64,000 nucleotides of DNA from Glaciecola punicea ACAM 611 (GTDB lineage: Bacteria > Pseudomonadota > Gammaproteobacteria > Enterobacterales > Alteromonadaceae). How positions within the stretch are numbered: the stretch's first letter is position 1; each line of letters opens with the position of its first letter. The notes under the pieces were generated by a model. It was not told where the DNA came from and did not search any database. It worked only from the letters and a program-made list of their open reading frames with translations. The DNA lies in assembly GCF_000252165.1 (NCBI RefSeq), contig NZ_BAET01000002.1, forward strand, positions 62,001 through 126,000, in the 5' to 3' direction. Positions 10,308-18,885 of the stretch are shown here, one piece after another. The translations under genes were made by a program, and so were the position numbers.

Positions 10308-11029
10308 TTGTATTTAAACCTCTATCTCATATTAGGGCTATATCATTCGATTTAGACGATACCTTATATGACAATATGCCTTATATTTATGAAGCGCAGC
10401 GCGCCTTAAACGAATATATTCTAGAGAATTATCCAATTGCTGCCGCTATCACTCCTGCAAAATGGCAAGAAATTCGCTTCGCCACACTGGCAGAGCAGCC
10501 AGAACTGGCCAACGATTTAGGCTTATTGCGCACCACCGTCATCACCAAAGCCTTCCTGTTAGCGGGTATGCCTAGTCATTTAGTATCAAAAGCAGTCACC
10601 AATTGCTTTGACTTCTTTTACTTCAAGCGAAGCGATTTTGAAGTGGCTAAATCGGTACGTAAAGTATTAAAAAAACTGTCAAAGCGCGTGCCTATTGCCG
10701 CTATTACCAACGGCAACGTAGACCTTAAGGCCATAGGCATCGAAAAGTACTTTAGCTGCATCATTCACGCTAGCCCCACTCACCCAATGAAACCCGACCC
10801 CGCCATGTTTGACCACGTTTCAGCAACCTTAAAAATACCCAGCAAAAATATCCTGCACGTAGGGGACGATTTAGACAAAGATATAAAAGGCGCCGTCGAC
10901 GCCGGCTACCAAACCGCCTGGCTCGCCGTTAATCGTCCCATGCACCTACGCAACGAAAACGCCTCCATGCTTCCGCATATACAGCTAAGTGAACTAAAGC
11001 AACTCACTAAACTCGTCAAGAAACGCTAA
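10304..11029 (+). CDS. yigB: HAD-superfamily phosphatase YigB-like
   Basis: The 241-residue protein has the HAD phosphatase motifs: nucleophile and acid Asp in FDLDDTLYD (residues 15-23), motif II in AAITNGN, the Lys in MKPDP, and motif III in [13 protein letters not shown]. YigB in E. coli is a flavin mononucleotide phosphatase, so a role in riboflavin/FMN turnover is likely. It ends the lptM-to-yigB operon, and its ATG overlaps the xerC stop. In E. coli uvrD follows directly; here the next 350 bases hold a decayed peptidase gene. No terminator hairpin is obvious. Confidence 0.9.
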   Translation: MIVFKPLSHIRAISFDLDDTLYDNMPYIYEAQRALNEYILENYPIAAAITPAKWQEIRFATLAEQPELANDLGLLRTTVITKAFLLAGMPSHLVSKAVTNCFDFFYFKRSDFEVAKSVRKVLKKLSKRVPIAAITNGNVDLKAIGIEKYFSCIIHASPTHPMKPDPAMFDHVSATLKIPSKNILHVGDDLDKDIKGAVDAGYQTAWLAVNRPMHLRNENASMLPHIQLSELKQLTKLVKKR

Positions 11030-11136
11030 TGCCTTATTCTTTCAACACTATGATTTTTAAATACTACATTTGTGCATTTTACCCACGTTAGCATTTTTGT
11101 CATGATGACCTATTATGATTTTATGGACTCCCTTCA

Positions 11137-11367
11137 ATGCTAACGACGAATAAATTTATCGCTATTATTACTTTCTTAAGCGCGATTCTCCTAAGTACAA
11201 GCTATTAGGCAAGTTCAAACGAGCCCGGTAAAGCAGGGCTATCACCAACAGACTACTTCAAATTCACATTCGTGAAAGACCCGCAGGTTTCACCTAACGG
11301 TGAAAATATCCTTTTTGTGAAATCACAAGCACTCTTACACGGCCGTCCTATGAATGCATTTCCTTGA
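11137..11367 (+). pseudogene. 5' remnant of an exported S9-family (prolyl oligopeptidase type) peptidase
   Basis: From an ATG at 11137 the frame encodes a signal-peptide-like start (about 23 residues), a TAG stop at 11206-11208, and then in the same frame about 50 further codons. These contain LSPTDYFKFTF, DPQVSPNGENILFVKS: the typical N-terminal opening of S9 peptidases, which read the first beta-propeller blade as DPQVSPDGxxVAFV. The frame then stops at 11365. A full gene would have about 650-700 codons, so more than 90 percent is missing. The in-frame stop and the truncation both point to decay. Assignment rests on recalled family motifs. Confidence 0.65.
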
Positions 11368-11451
11368 TGGGTGTTTGCCCAGAAAGTTTAGCCTTGCTAC
11401 CACGTTTTTTCTGTATACAATATTGTTTTTTCAAACATTTCTTCCTTCTCT

Positions 11452-12621
11452 ATGAAAACATTTCTCAAAGATTTTTCAGTGTCTGCTGCCACTGCAGGCT
11501 TTATTGCAGTGTTAATTGGTTTTGCGAGCTCTATTGCTATTGTTTTTCAAGCGGCAGTAGCCTCTGGGGCGAATGCTGAGCAAATGGAGTCTTGGGTGTG
11601 GGCACTTGGTATTGGCATGGGTTTGTGCACGTTTGGTTTATCTTTATATTATAAACGGCCCTTAATAATTGTGTGGTCTACGCCCGGTGCAGCGCTCATT
11701 GCCGCGAGTCTTAGCGGCTCTGACGGTAGTCTAGAACAAGCCACCGGTACGTTTATTTTTGTGGGCTTGTTAATTGTAATTGTAGGCGTGTCAGGCCTGT
11801 TCAAAAAGCTCATATCTTATATTCCGCTTTCAATCGCTAGCGCTATGCTTGCGGGTATTCTGCTACAGTTTGGTATTGGTATATTTAGCGCAATGAATAA
11901 CATGCCAGTGCTAGTTATTCTTATGTTCGCCACATATGTTGCGATGAAATACTACCTTCCTCGATACACTATTCTTGCCGTGTTAGTGGTAGGTACTTTA
12001 TTTTGTTTACAAACAGATGCACTCACCTTATCGCAAATTGATTGGTCTTTTGCCACACCGCAATGGGTGACACCTGAATTTTCTCTCGCCTCAATTATTG
12101 GTATAGGCATTCCATTATTTATTGTAACAATGGCTTCACAAAACCTTCCAGGAGTGTCCATTCTTAAAAGCAGCGGCTATTCTCAGCAGAATGTGTCGCC
12201 CATAATTACTACAACTGGTTTGAGTACATTGGCATTTGCCCCGTTTGGTGGTTTTACGTTTAATTTAGCTGCGATAACCGCGGCTATTTGCACTAGTGAA
12301 GAGGCGCACATTGACCCAGGTCGTCGATATATTGCAGGTGTGTCAGCTGGTGTTTTTAATATAATTGCGGGATTGTTCGGCGCTGCAGTCGTGAGCTTAT
12401 TTGCCGCTTTCCCGCACAGTATGGTTGCAGCACTAGCGGGGCTTGCCTTGCTATCAACCATTGCCAATAGTTTGAAAGCAGCCTTACAAGCAGACTCGGA
12501 ACGAGAAGCGGCCCTTGTAACTTTTTTGCTCAGCGCAAGTAGTTTGAGTTTTTTTGGGATCGGGTCTGCTTTTTGGGGCGTGGTCGTTGGCATGTTAGTG
12601 CTGCGGTCGAGTAAAATTTGA
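11452..12621 (+). CDS. benE: BenE-family benzoate/H+ symporter-like transporter
   Basis: The 389-residue protein is almost entirely hydrophobic, with about 11-12 membrane helices. The family signature is visible: the N-terminal SVSAATAGFIAVLIGFASS, the SLYYKRPLIIVWSTPGAALI segment with the unwound Ser-Thr-Pro-Gly, and SQNLPGVSILKSSGY and FGGFTFNLAAITAAICT in the second half. BenE proteins import benzoate with protons. No benzoate catabolic gene is nearby, so the substrate is uncertain; many BenE/YdcO members are uncharacterised. The ribosome-binding site is weak, and the gene begins less than 100 bases after the decayed S9 peptidase gene. Confidence 0.9.
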   Translation: MKTFLKDFSVSAATAGFIAVLIGFASSIAIVFQAAVASGANAEQMESWVWALGIGMGLCTFGLSLYYKRPLIIVWSTPGAALIAASLSGSDGSLEQATGTFIFVGLLIVIVGVSGLFKKLISYIPLSIASAMLAGILLQFGIGIFSAMNNMPVLVILMFATYVAMKYYLPRYTILAVLVVGTLFCLQTDALTLSQIDWSFATPQWVTPEFSLASIIGIGIPLFIVTMASQNLPGVSILKSSGYSQQNVSPIITTTGLSTLAFAPFGGFTFNLAAITAAICTSEEAHIDPGRRYIAGVSAGVFNIIAGLFGAAVVSLFAAFPHSMVAALAGLALLSTIANSLKAALQADSEREAALVTFLLSASSLSFFGIGSAFWGVVVGMLVLRSSKI

Positions 12622-12699
12622 AGGCGTCAGAGAAATTTAAATTTCCTCCTAAAATCAAAGCTAGTTGCATAGGAAAGTGATGTGTTTTATTCTTTCTAA

Positions 12700-12717
12700 G
12701 CTTACTATATAGTAAGC
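12700..12717. promoter_or_regulatory. Perfect 18-bp palindrome upstream of the TonB-dependent receptor
   Basis: GCTTACTATATAGTAAGC is a perfect inverted repeat without spacer, about 160 bases upstream of the receptor start. The size and symmetry suit a dimeric repressor or activator site. No T-run follows, so it is not a terminator. The binding protein is unknown. Confidence 0.5.
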
Positions 12718-12875
12718 CATATGAGTTTTATGCCAAAACCGAATATAAGTATCATCTTAAACGTTTAAAAACAGCGTCGAAGGTGAGATTCGGTTTTGTC
12801 AGCTCGTGCAAATTAAAGCTGCAATATAACTTTGCTTCAAGTTTTTAAAAAAATAAAACACCACCAGGGATAATA

Positions 12876-15485
12876 ATGAAACATAGCACAATAAAACTCA
12901 CTCTATTAGCCACGGCTATTTCAAGTAGCATGGCTGTGCACGCACAGTCAAACGAAATCAGTCAGGTTGAACGGATACAAGTCACCGGTTCACACATAAA
13001 AAGAACCGACATGGAAGGACCTTCACCGGTTACTTCCTTATCTGCCGAAGACATCAGCAACACAGGCGTGACAGATTTAATAGGCTTATTTACTAAACTA
13101 CCCATGGCGGGACAGGGTACCTTTTCCACCCAAGGTAACAGCAGTGACGGCACCGGCAATGGCGGATCAAGTGTATCGCTAAGAGGCTTAGGCGCTGACT
13201 CAACGCTTATACTCGTGAATGGTCGCCGTATTTCGGTTTCGCCTTTCGCCAATGAAATAGACACGGCCTTTGTTGATATAAACAACATTCCAATTGCGGC
13301 AATTAAACGCGTTGATATATTAAAAGACGGCGCATCGGCCACCTACGGTTCTGACGCAATCGCTGGCGTTATTAACATTATATTAAAGGATGATTATAAC
13401 GGCTTAGAAGTGACCACCAGAATAGGCGATACTGCAGATGGCGGCGGCAAAGAAGCTAATACCAGCCTATTGTTTGGCAGCAGTTCAGAAAATGCCAGTC
13501 ATACCTTCGTACTGGATTATTTTGACCGCGAAGAAATACTTAATGCTGATAGATTCTATACCAGCTCTGCTAACCAAACGGCTTTAAGACCCAATGACCT
13601 TTATGCCACAGACGGCAGAAGCTCGTCGGGCTACCCTGGCACTATCGCACTAGCCTCTAATAACTCTATTCGCGTACCTGACACCTTCGGCAACGATGTT
13701 TGTCCAGCTGAAGACATTGTGGGCACTTTATGCCGCTATGACTATGCACCAATGGGCTCTACCGTGCCAGCTTCAGAGCGCGTTAGCTTTATGTACATGG
13801 GCAAGTTTGAGATTAATAATGAACTGCGAGCGTTTATTGAGCTAAACGGCCAAAATTCAAAAACCACCATTAGAGGGGCTGCTAGCCCAAGTTTTAATGA
13901 ATTGTTTATGTCGGCTGACAACGCAAATCACCCGTTTGCCGATGACCCCACTAGTCAATTTTATCAGCAAGAGTTAACTATGCGCCGTCGTTTGGTAGAA
14001 ATTGGCAATCGTGAAAAGCGTGTCGATTCAGATTATTATCGCAGCGTGTTGGGCCTGCAAGGTGAAATTGCCGAGTGGAGCTGGGAAGCGGCTTATAGCT
14101 ATATTAAGAGTGACTCAATTGAACGTGGCGTAAATGGTTTTCCAAACTCACGTCGTACTCAAGAAGCTATAGACAGTGGTTTATGGAACCCCTTTGAGCC
14201 GTCATCTAATAGCCAAGCAGCGCTTGATTTTATCGAAACTCAAACCACTCGATACGGTAAATCTACAAGCCGTTCGTTTGATGGTAAAATTTCTGGTCCT
14301 ATTATGGATATGTCGGCCGGCGAGCTTATGCTAGCAGTGGGCGCGGAGTATCGTGAAGAGACTATTAGTGATAACCCCGACGACCAGTTTTTGCGCGGCG
14401 ACGTGTTTGGTACCGAAGCAACACAGGCAAACGGAGAGCGTGACAACACCTCTATTTTTGCCGAGTTAGCCATACCCATTACTAACACGCTGAATGTTCA
14501 AGTTGCGGTGCGTCATGAAGACTACAGCGATTTTGGTACCACTACCGATCCTAAAGTTGCTTTCATATGGACACCTACCGACGAATTATCAGTACGAGGC
14601 TCATACGGAACTGCTTTTCGTGCACCGTCTTTGAGTCAAATTGGTTTAGGCAGTACCGACGAATCACCAAGCTTAGTAGATACCGTGCGCTGCGATGCTA
14701 TCGGCAATGTGGATCAAGCCTGCGAACTTTTTGAGTACACGGCCATATTGGCGGGTAACCCAAATTTAGGGCCAGAAGAGTCTAAAAGTTATAACTTAGG
14801 CGTGATTTATGAAGTCACCGACAACATTGATTTCTCGGTAGACTATTATAATTACGACATTGAAAACGTTATTGGTAAAGACACGCAGTTTGTATTCACC
14901 ACACAAGGTGGCAACCCAGCGGTTGTAGATCGTTTGGCAACTGGCATAGAGAATGATCCTGGCCAGGTGATAAACATCTTTGATCGTTTCGAGAATTTAT
15001 TCGATCTTAAAACATCGGGACTAGATCTTGATTTAGGCTACCGAGTGTCTACCGACATGGGTGACTTCAAACTCAACTACGTCTTAAACTATGTGTTGAA
15101 TTACGAAGATATTCGCACAGGTGGTCGTATCGACACTCAAGAAGGTGGTTTTGAGCAGCCGCAGGTACGCTGGACAACTGCAGGCTCTTGGGTAAAAGAT
15201 GACTGGAGTGCAAATTTTGCCATCAACTATGTTGGCGAATTTGAAGAAGATGCAGCAGTGCGAATTCGGACAGACGGCACCATTGCGCCTGATATTGACG
15301 CGATGATAACGGTTGACACTGTAGTTAACTTTTCTGGTATCGACAATACTACGCTAACACTTGGGGTAACAAACTTGTTTAATGAAGAGCCACCGTTTAG
15401 CTACAATTCATGGACAGGTTATGTGTTAGGCACGCATAACGCACAGGGCAGATTTATGTATGCTCAGGCTACTTATCGTTTTTAA
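12876..15485 (+). CDS. TonB-dependent outer-membrane receptor
   Basis: The 869-residue protein has a signal peptide (cleavage after AVHA), a short region with the TonB-box-like VERIQVTGSHIKR, a plug domain (VSLRGLGADSTLILVNGRR, then DGASATYGSDAIAGVINII) and a long beta-barrel ending in an aromatic residue (YAQATYRF), as required for outer-membrane insertion. Receptors of this type in marine gammaproteobacteria and xanthomonads import carbohydrates, peptides or other nutrients rather than only iron chelates. No substrate-specific gene lies next to it, although a decayed S9 peptidase is upstream. An AGGGA ribosome-binding site precedes the ATG, and a strong terminator follows. Confidence 0.95.
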   Translation: MKHSTIKLTLLATAISSSMAVHAQSNEISQVERIQVTGSHIKRTDMEGPSPVTSLSAEDISNTGVTDLIGLFTKLPMAGQGTFSTQGNSSDGTGNGGSSVSLRGLGADSTLILVNGRRISVSPFANEIDTAFVDINNIPIAAIKRVDILKDGASATYGSDAIAGVINIILKDDYNGLEVTTRIGDTADGGGKEANTSLLFGSSSENASHTFVLDYFDREEILNADRFYTSSANQTALRPNDLYATDGRSSSGYPGTIALASNNSIRVPDTFGNDVCPAEDIVGTLCRYDYAPMGSTVPASERVSFMYMGKFEINNELRAFIELNGQNSKTTIRGAASPSFNELFMSADNANHPFADDPTSQFYQQELTMRRRLVEIGNREKRVDSDYYRSVLGLQGEIAEWSWEAAYSYIKSDSIERGVNGFPNSRRTQEAIDSGLWNPFEPSSNSQAALDFIETQTTRYGKSTSRSFDGKISGPIMDMSAGELMLAVGAEYREETISDNPDDQFLRGDVFGTEATQANGERDNTSIFAELAIPITNTLNVQVAVRHEDYSDFGTTTDPKVAFIWTPTDELSVRGSYGTAFRAPSLSQIGLGSTDESPSLVDTVRCDAIGNVDQACELFEYTAILAGNPNLGPEESKSYNLGVIYEVTDNIDFSVDYYNYDIENVIGKDTQFVFTTQGGNPAVVDRLATGIENDPGQVINIFDRFENLFDLKTSGLDLDLGYRVSTDMGDFKLNYVLNYVLNYEDIRTGGRIDTQEGGFEQPQVRWTTAGSWVKDDWSANFAINYVGEFEEDAAVRIRTDGTIAPDIDAMITVDTVVNFSGIDNTTLTLGVTNLFNEEPPFSYNSWTGYVLGTHNAQGRFMYAQATYRF

Positions 15486-15548
15486 GTATCCCAATTCACA
15501 ATTTGTAGACTAACTAATGTTATTGTGCAGCAAATTGTAAAGTAAATT

Positions 15549-15573
15549 AAAAGGCGCCATTATGGCGCCTTTT
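15549..15573 (+). terminator. Rho-independent terminator after the TonB-dependent receptor
   Basis: An 11-bp perfect stem (AAAAGGCGCCA / TGGCGCCTTTT) with a 3-base loop lies 63 bases after the receptor stop. The T-rich arm closes the hairpin. Confidence 0.9.
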
Positions 15574-15698
15574 TACTGGCCTAAAATACGATAAGCCATA
15601 GCAGATAAAACAAGTCAATTTGACCCAAAACCGCGTTGGCGGACTATAACACTCAGTACATTACTTAATATTACGCTAACAAAACAGGAATGTAACTT

Positions 15699-16553
15699 AT
15701 GAGCGGCAAGGTATATCAACCACCAAAAGTATGGACATGGGACCAATCGAGCAGCGCAAAGTTTGCCAATATTAATCGTCCTATTGCGGGGGCAACCCAC
15801 GACAAAGAATTACCCATAGGCGAGCATCCGTTCCAATTACACTCACTAGCTACCCCCAATGGCGTAAAAGTCACCATTATGTTTGAAGAGTTGCTAGCGC
15901 TAGGCGTAAAAGACGCTGAATACGACGCATACATTGTTGATATTCAAGAAGGGGAGCAGTTTGGCAGTGACTTTGTCGCCATAAATCCAAACTCAAAAAT
16001 CCCAGCTTTGATTGATCGTAGCGGGGCAAGTCCGGTAAAGATATTTGAGTCGGGCGCAATTTTGGTCTATTTGGCTGAAAAATTCGGGCATTTTTTACCT
16101 GAAGAACCTGCCAAAAGAGCTGAAGTAATGGCTTGGCTTATGTGGCAAATGGGTGCAACACCATTTTTAGGCGGCGGCTTTGGCCATTTTTACGCCTATG
16201 CACCAGAAAAGCTTGAATACCCGATTAACCGCTATGCCATGGAAGTAAAACGCCAGTTAGATGTGCTTGATAAGCAATTAGCCCACAATGCGTTTATAGC
16301 CGGTAACGAATACAGCATAGCCGACATCGCTGTTTGGCCTTGGTACGGATTACTAGTACAAGGCAAGATTTATGAAGCCGGAGATTTTTTAGAAGTTGAA
16401 AGTTACACTAACGTGCTTAGATGGGCTAATCAAATCAACCAGCGAGAAGGCGTTAAACGCGGACGAATAGTCAATCGCGTTTGGGGTGCTGAAAATGAGA
16501 AACTAAGCAATCGCCATTGTGCTAACGACATCGACGAAGTCTTAGCTAAGTAG
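15699..16553 (+). CDS. yghU: YghU-like glutathione-dependent disulfide-bond oxidoreductase
   Basis: The 284-residue protein has the YghU/YfcG layout: an N-terminal extension (YQPPKVWTWD, then INRPIAGATHDKELP), a thioredoxin-like glutathione-binding domain (TPNGVKVTIMFEELLALG, SKIPALID, FESGAILVYLAEK) and an alpha-helical C-terminal domain (YSIADIAVWPWYGLLV). E. coli YghU (288 residues) reduces disulfides using bound glutathione. Location is the cytoplasm. The ATG has a weak upstream site (AGGAATGTAACTT). It stands between the receptor terminator and cysE on the same strand. Confidence 0.92.
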   Translation: MSGKVYQPPKVWTWDQSSSAKFANINRPIAGATHDKELPIGEHPFQLHSLATPNGVKVTIMFEELLALGVKDAEYDAYIVDIQEGEQFGSDFVAINPNSKIPALIDRSGASPVKIFESGAILVYLAEKFGHFLPEEPAKRAEVMAWLMWQMGATPFLGGGFGHFYAYAPEKLEYPINRYAMEVKRQLDVLDKQLAHNAFIAGNEYSIADIAVWPWYGLLVQGKIYEAGDFLEVESYTNVLRWANQINQREGVKRGRIVNRVWGAENEKLSNRHCANDIDEVLAK

Positions 16554-16691
16554 TGCACCCGAATTACTATAATCACTCTCCGAATGCCTTGAATTTACAA
16601 TATTTAAGCCAGTATAACCCGCTAGGCTTTAATAAGGCCGCGTGTTGCTCTACACTAATGTTCAATTATTCACACGACACAAGACGCAAGT

Positions 16692-17507
16692 ATGTACAAA
16701 ACAATTAGTCGCGAAGCATTTTGGCTGGCCCTTAAACAAGAGGCTAAACTAGTTTCAGCGAAAGAACCGATGTTAGCGAGTTATTTAGAAGCTTGCGTGC
16801 AAAAACACCATAACTTTGAAACGTCACTTAGTTTTATATTATCAAATAAAATAAGTGACGATGTAATGCCTGCTACTACCCTAAGCGAAATGTTCAATTA
16901 TGCTTACTCGCTTAATCCTGAAATGGTTGAAGCCGCGGTTGCCGACGCGCAAGCCATTGTAGCTAGAGACGCAGCGGTTTCAAGCTACTTAACGGTCATT
17001 ATTCACTTTAAAGGCTTTCAAGCTCTGCAAGTACATCGTTTAGCACATCATTTATGGCAAAGTGGTCGCAAAGAACTCGCACTATTTATGCAAAGCCGCA
17101 GCTCAGAAGTATTCTGTGTTGATATTCATCCTGCCGCTAAAATTGGCAAAGGCGTCATGTTTGACCACGCCACCGGCATTGTTATTGGCGAAACCGCGGT
17201 GGTAGAAAACAACGTATCAATTTTGCAAGACGTTACACTAGGTGGCACCGGCAGTGAGTCGGGCGACCGTCACCCTAAGGTGCGTGAAGGCGTGATGATT
17301 GGCTCGGGCGCTAAAATATTAGGCAATATAGAAATAGGCCGAGGATGTAAAATAGGCGCCGGCAGCGTAGTATTAAAAAGCGTGCCGCCATGCATGACAG
17401 TGGTAGGCGTGCCGGCTAAAATAGTGGGTCAGCCAAACTGTGATATGCCATGTGACTCTATGCAGCAAAACGTATTTGAAGATAAAACGCGAGTAACGAA
17501 GGCTTAA
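16692..17507 (+). CDS. cysE: Serine O-acetyltransferase
   Basis: CysE makes O-acetylserine from serine and acetyl-CoA, the committed step of cysteine synthesis. The 271-residue protein has the N-terminal helical SATase domain and the left-handed beta-helix with hexapeptide repeats (HPAAKIGKGVMFDHATG, VVENNVSILQDVTLGGTG, GAKILGNIEIG). The active-site His/Asp pair is in FDHATGIVIGE, and the C-terminal tail follows VVGVPAKIVG. E. coli CysE has 273 residues. A stem-loop that may end transcription follows ten bases after the stop. Confidence 0.95.
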   Translation: MYKTISREAFWLALKQEAKLVSAKEPMLASYLEACVQKHHNFETSLSFILSNKISDDVMPATTLSEMFNYAYSLNPEMVEAAVADAQAIVARDAAVSSYLTVIIHFKGFQALQVHRLAHHLWQSGRKELALFMQSRSSEVFCVDIHPAAKIGKGVMFDHATGIVIGETAVVENNVSILQDVTLGGTGSESGDRHPKVREGVMIGSGAKILGNIEIGRGCKIGAGSVVLKSVPPCMTVVGVPAKIVGQPNCDMPCDSMQQNVFEDKTRVTKA

Positions 17508-17517
17508 TAGCGATTGT

Positions 17518-17554
17518 CTCGCCACAGTTCGCTAACAGTTGTAACTGTGGCGAG
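17518..17554 (+). terminator. Possible terminator hairpin after cysE
   Basis: A 12-bp perfect stem (CTCGCCACAGTT / AACTGTGGCGAG) with a 13-base loop starts 11 bases after the cysE stop. Only a short CTCTTT follows, so it may end transcription weakly or protect the 3' end of the mRNA. Confidence 0.6.
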
Positions 17555-17696
17555 CTCTTTACTCACAATTTCAGATGAAAACCTGCTCTGGCCAAAGCAA
17601 TCGCCATGTTCATATCGAATATAAACAAAGGCATAAAAATACCAGGCACAAAGCAAATATTTGCGACAGCCGTAAGCCTAAATGCTTTAGGAGCAC

Positions 17697-17882
17697 TCAA
17701 TCGTCTTTTTTAGAGGCCGGCTCAGGCTGGTGCCGTTTTTTAGATTCACTGTTTTTAAGCCTTTTTTCGCGCTCCTTTTTTTCAAGCCCGGTTCTAATAT
17801 GCTCGGCGCTTTTATTCTTTGATGAATGTGCTAACTCTTCTGCATCAAAGTCGTCTAATTTTACACGATTGTCTTTACCCAT
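17697..17882 (-). CDS. Small highly charged hypothetical protein
   Basis: The 61-residue product is rich in Lys, Glu, Asp and Ser, with no hydrophobic segment. It begins MGKDNRVKLDDFDAEELAHS and its second half is Lys/Glu-rich, predicted helical. No family is recognised. Support is limited: the frame has an ATG, the region is otherwise empty, and the composition looks like a real small cytoplasmic protein rather than a shadow. No clear ribosome-binding site is seen. It is divergent from the flavin reductase gene and convergent with cysE. Confidence 0.45.
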   Translation of the reverse strand: MGKDNRVKLDDFDAEELAHSSKNKSAEHIRTGLEKKEREKRLKNSESKKRHQPEPASKKDD

Positions 17883-18156
17883 TTTACTCGTCTACTTTGG
17901 AATCCACTTTATGTGTGGTATTGATTGTAGTGCTAAAACGCAAATAAATGAACACTCAAATCGAATAATTTTGCACTAATGCGTATAATTATCACACCAA
18001 GGTTTAAAATATAGTAAAAACATGCTTCGCTGTATCGCCTTAACCAAGCCCTTCATCTAAGAAACGTAATGAAATGGTATAAAATAAGTAAATGCGCCCT
18101 TGCACCGAAAAATCATTTGCATTGGCTTACATGATAAATTTAGAAAAGGAAACCCA

Positions 18157-18768
18157 GTGAATATTGATTTGTCGACCCTGTCTAACACCAACATATACCA
18201 CGTAATGACACAGACTATAATACCTAGACCCATTGCATGGGTGCTTAGCGAAAACAGTAATGCGAGTATGAACTTGGCGCCCTTTTCATATTTTAATGCA
18301 GTATGTTCAGATCCGCCCTTATGTATGTTGTCTATGGGCAAAAAGCCAGATGGTGCAGCCAAAGACACCGCAACAAACCTAGTCGTTGGCGCGTACTGCG
18401 TTATTCATATTGCCCACTTAGAACAGGCCGACACAGTTACCGCCACCGCCGCCACCCTAGAATATGGCGAGAGTGAAATAGACCATAGTAGGGTATCACT
18501 TGTTGAACACGCGAACTGGCCTCTAAAACGCATTAGCGACTGTCCCATTGCTTACTTGTGCAAAGTACACAGCACCAGCGAAATTGGCAACACGCCTCAG
18601 CAGCTTGTGTTTGCACAAGCCTTAGAGTTGTATGCAGATGACAGCGTAATTTCACAACAAAACGAGCGTTTTTATATCGACGCTTTAGCTGTGAACCCTT
18701 TAGCCCGCTTAGGCGCAAATCAGTATGCGAGCATAGGCGACGTTATTAGCAAAAGTCGGCCTAAATAA
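18157..18768 (+). CDS. Flavin reductase family protein (FMN-binding split barrel)
   Basis: The product belongs to the flavin reductase-like FMN-binding family: IIPRPIAWVLSENS, NLAPFSYFNAVCSDPPLCMLSMG and KDTATNL are the flavin-binding signatures. Such proteins reduce or bind FMN; the substrate here is unknown. I place the start at the GTG at 18157 because AAGGAAA lies five bases upstream and the family normally begins close to this point. An ATG 57 bases upstream would add an unrelated leader. The length is then 203 residues, typical of the family. It stands alone, with uvrD following after about 120 bases. Confidence 0.85.
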   Translation: MNIDLSTLSNTNIYHVMTQTIIPRPIAWVLSENSNASMNLAPFSYFNAVCSDPPLCMLSMGKKPDGAAKDTATNLVVGAYCVIHIAHLEQADTVTATAATLEYGESEIDHSRVSLVEHANWPLKRISDCPIAYLCKVHSTSEIGNTPQQLVFAQALELYADDSVISQQNERFYIDALAVNPLARLGANQYASIGDVISKSRPK

Positions 18769-18885
18769 ATGCCAGCATAAAAGCCTGTATAAATAGACAG
18801 CTTTGTGCGCATTTTCTTGTTATATTTAGCATATATAAGCAAATCGCTTTTACTCACATTATCACCTATATATAAAGGCTATTGA

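Noticed and set aside
17575-17979. 134-codon plus-strand frame after cysE
   Set aside because: Low-complexity Ser/Phe-rich composition and no start signal; the small charged minus-strand frame inside it looks more like protein.
18057-18368. Minus-strand frame over the flavin reductase start
   Set aside because: Antisense to the conserved flavin-binding region and without a ribosome-binding site.
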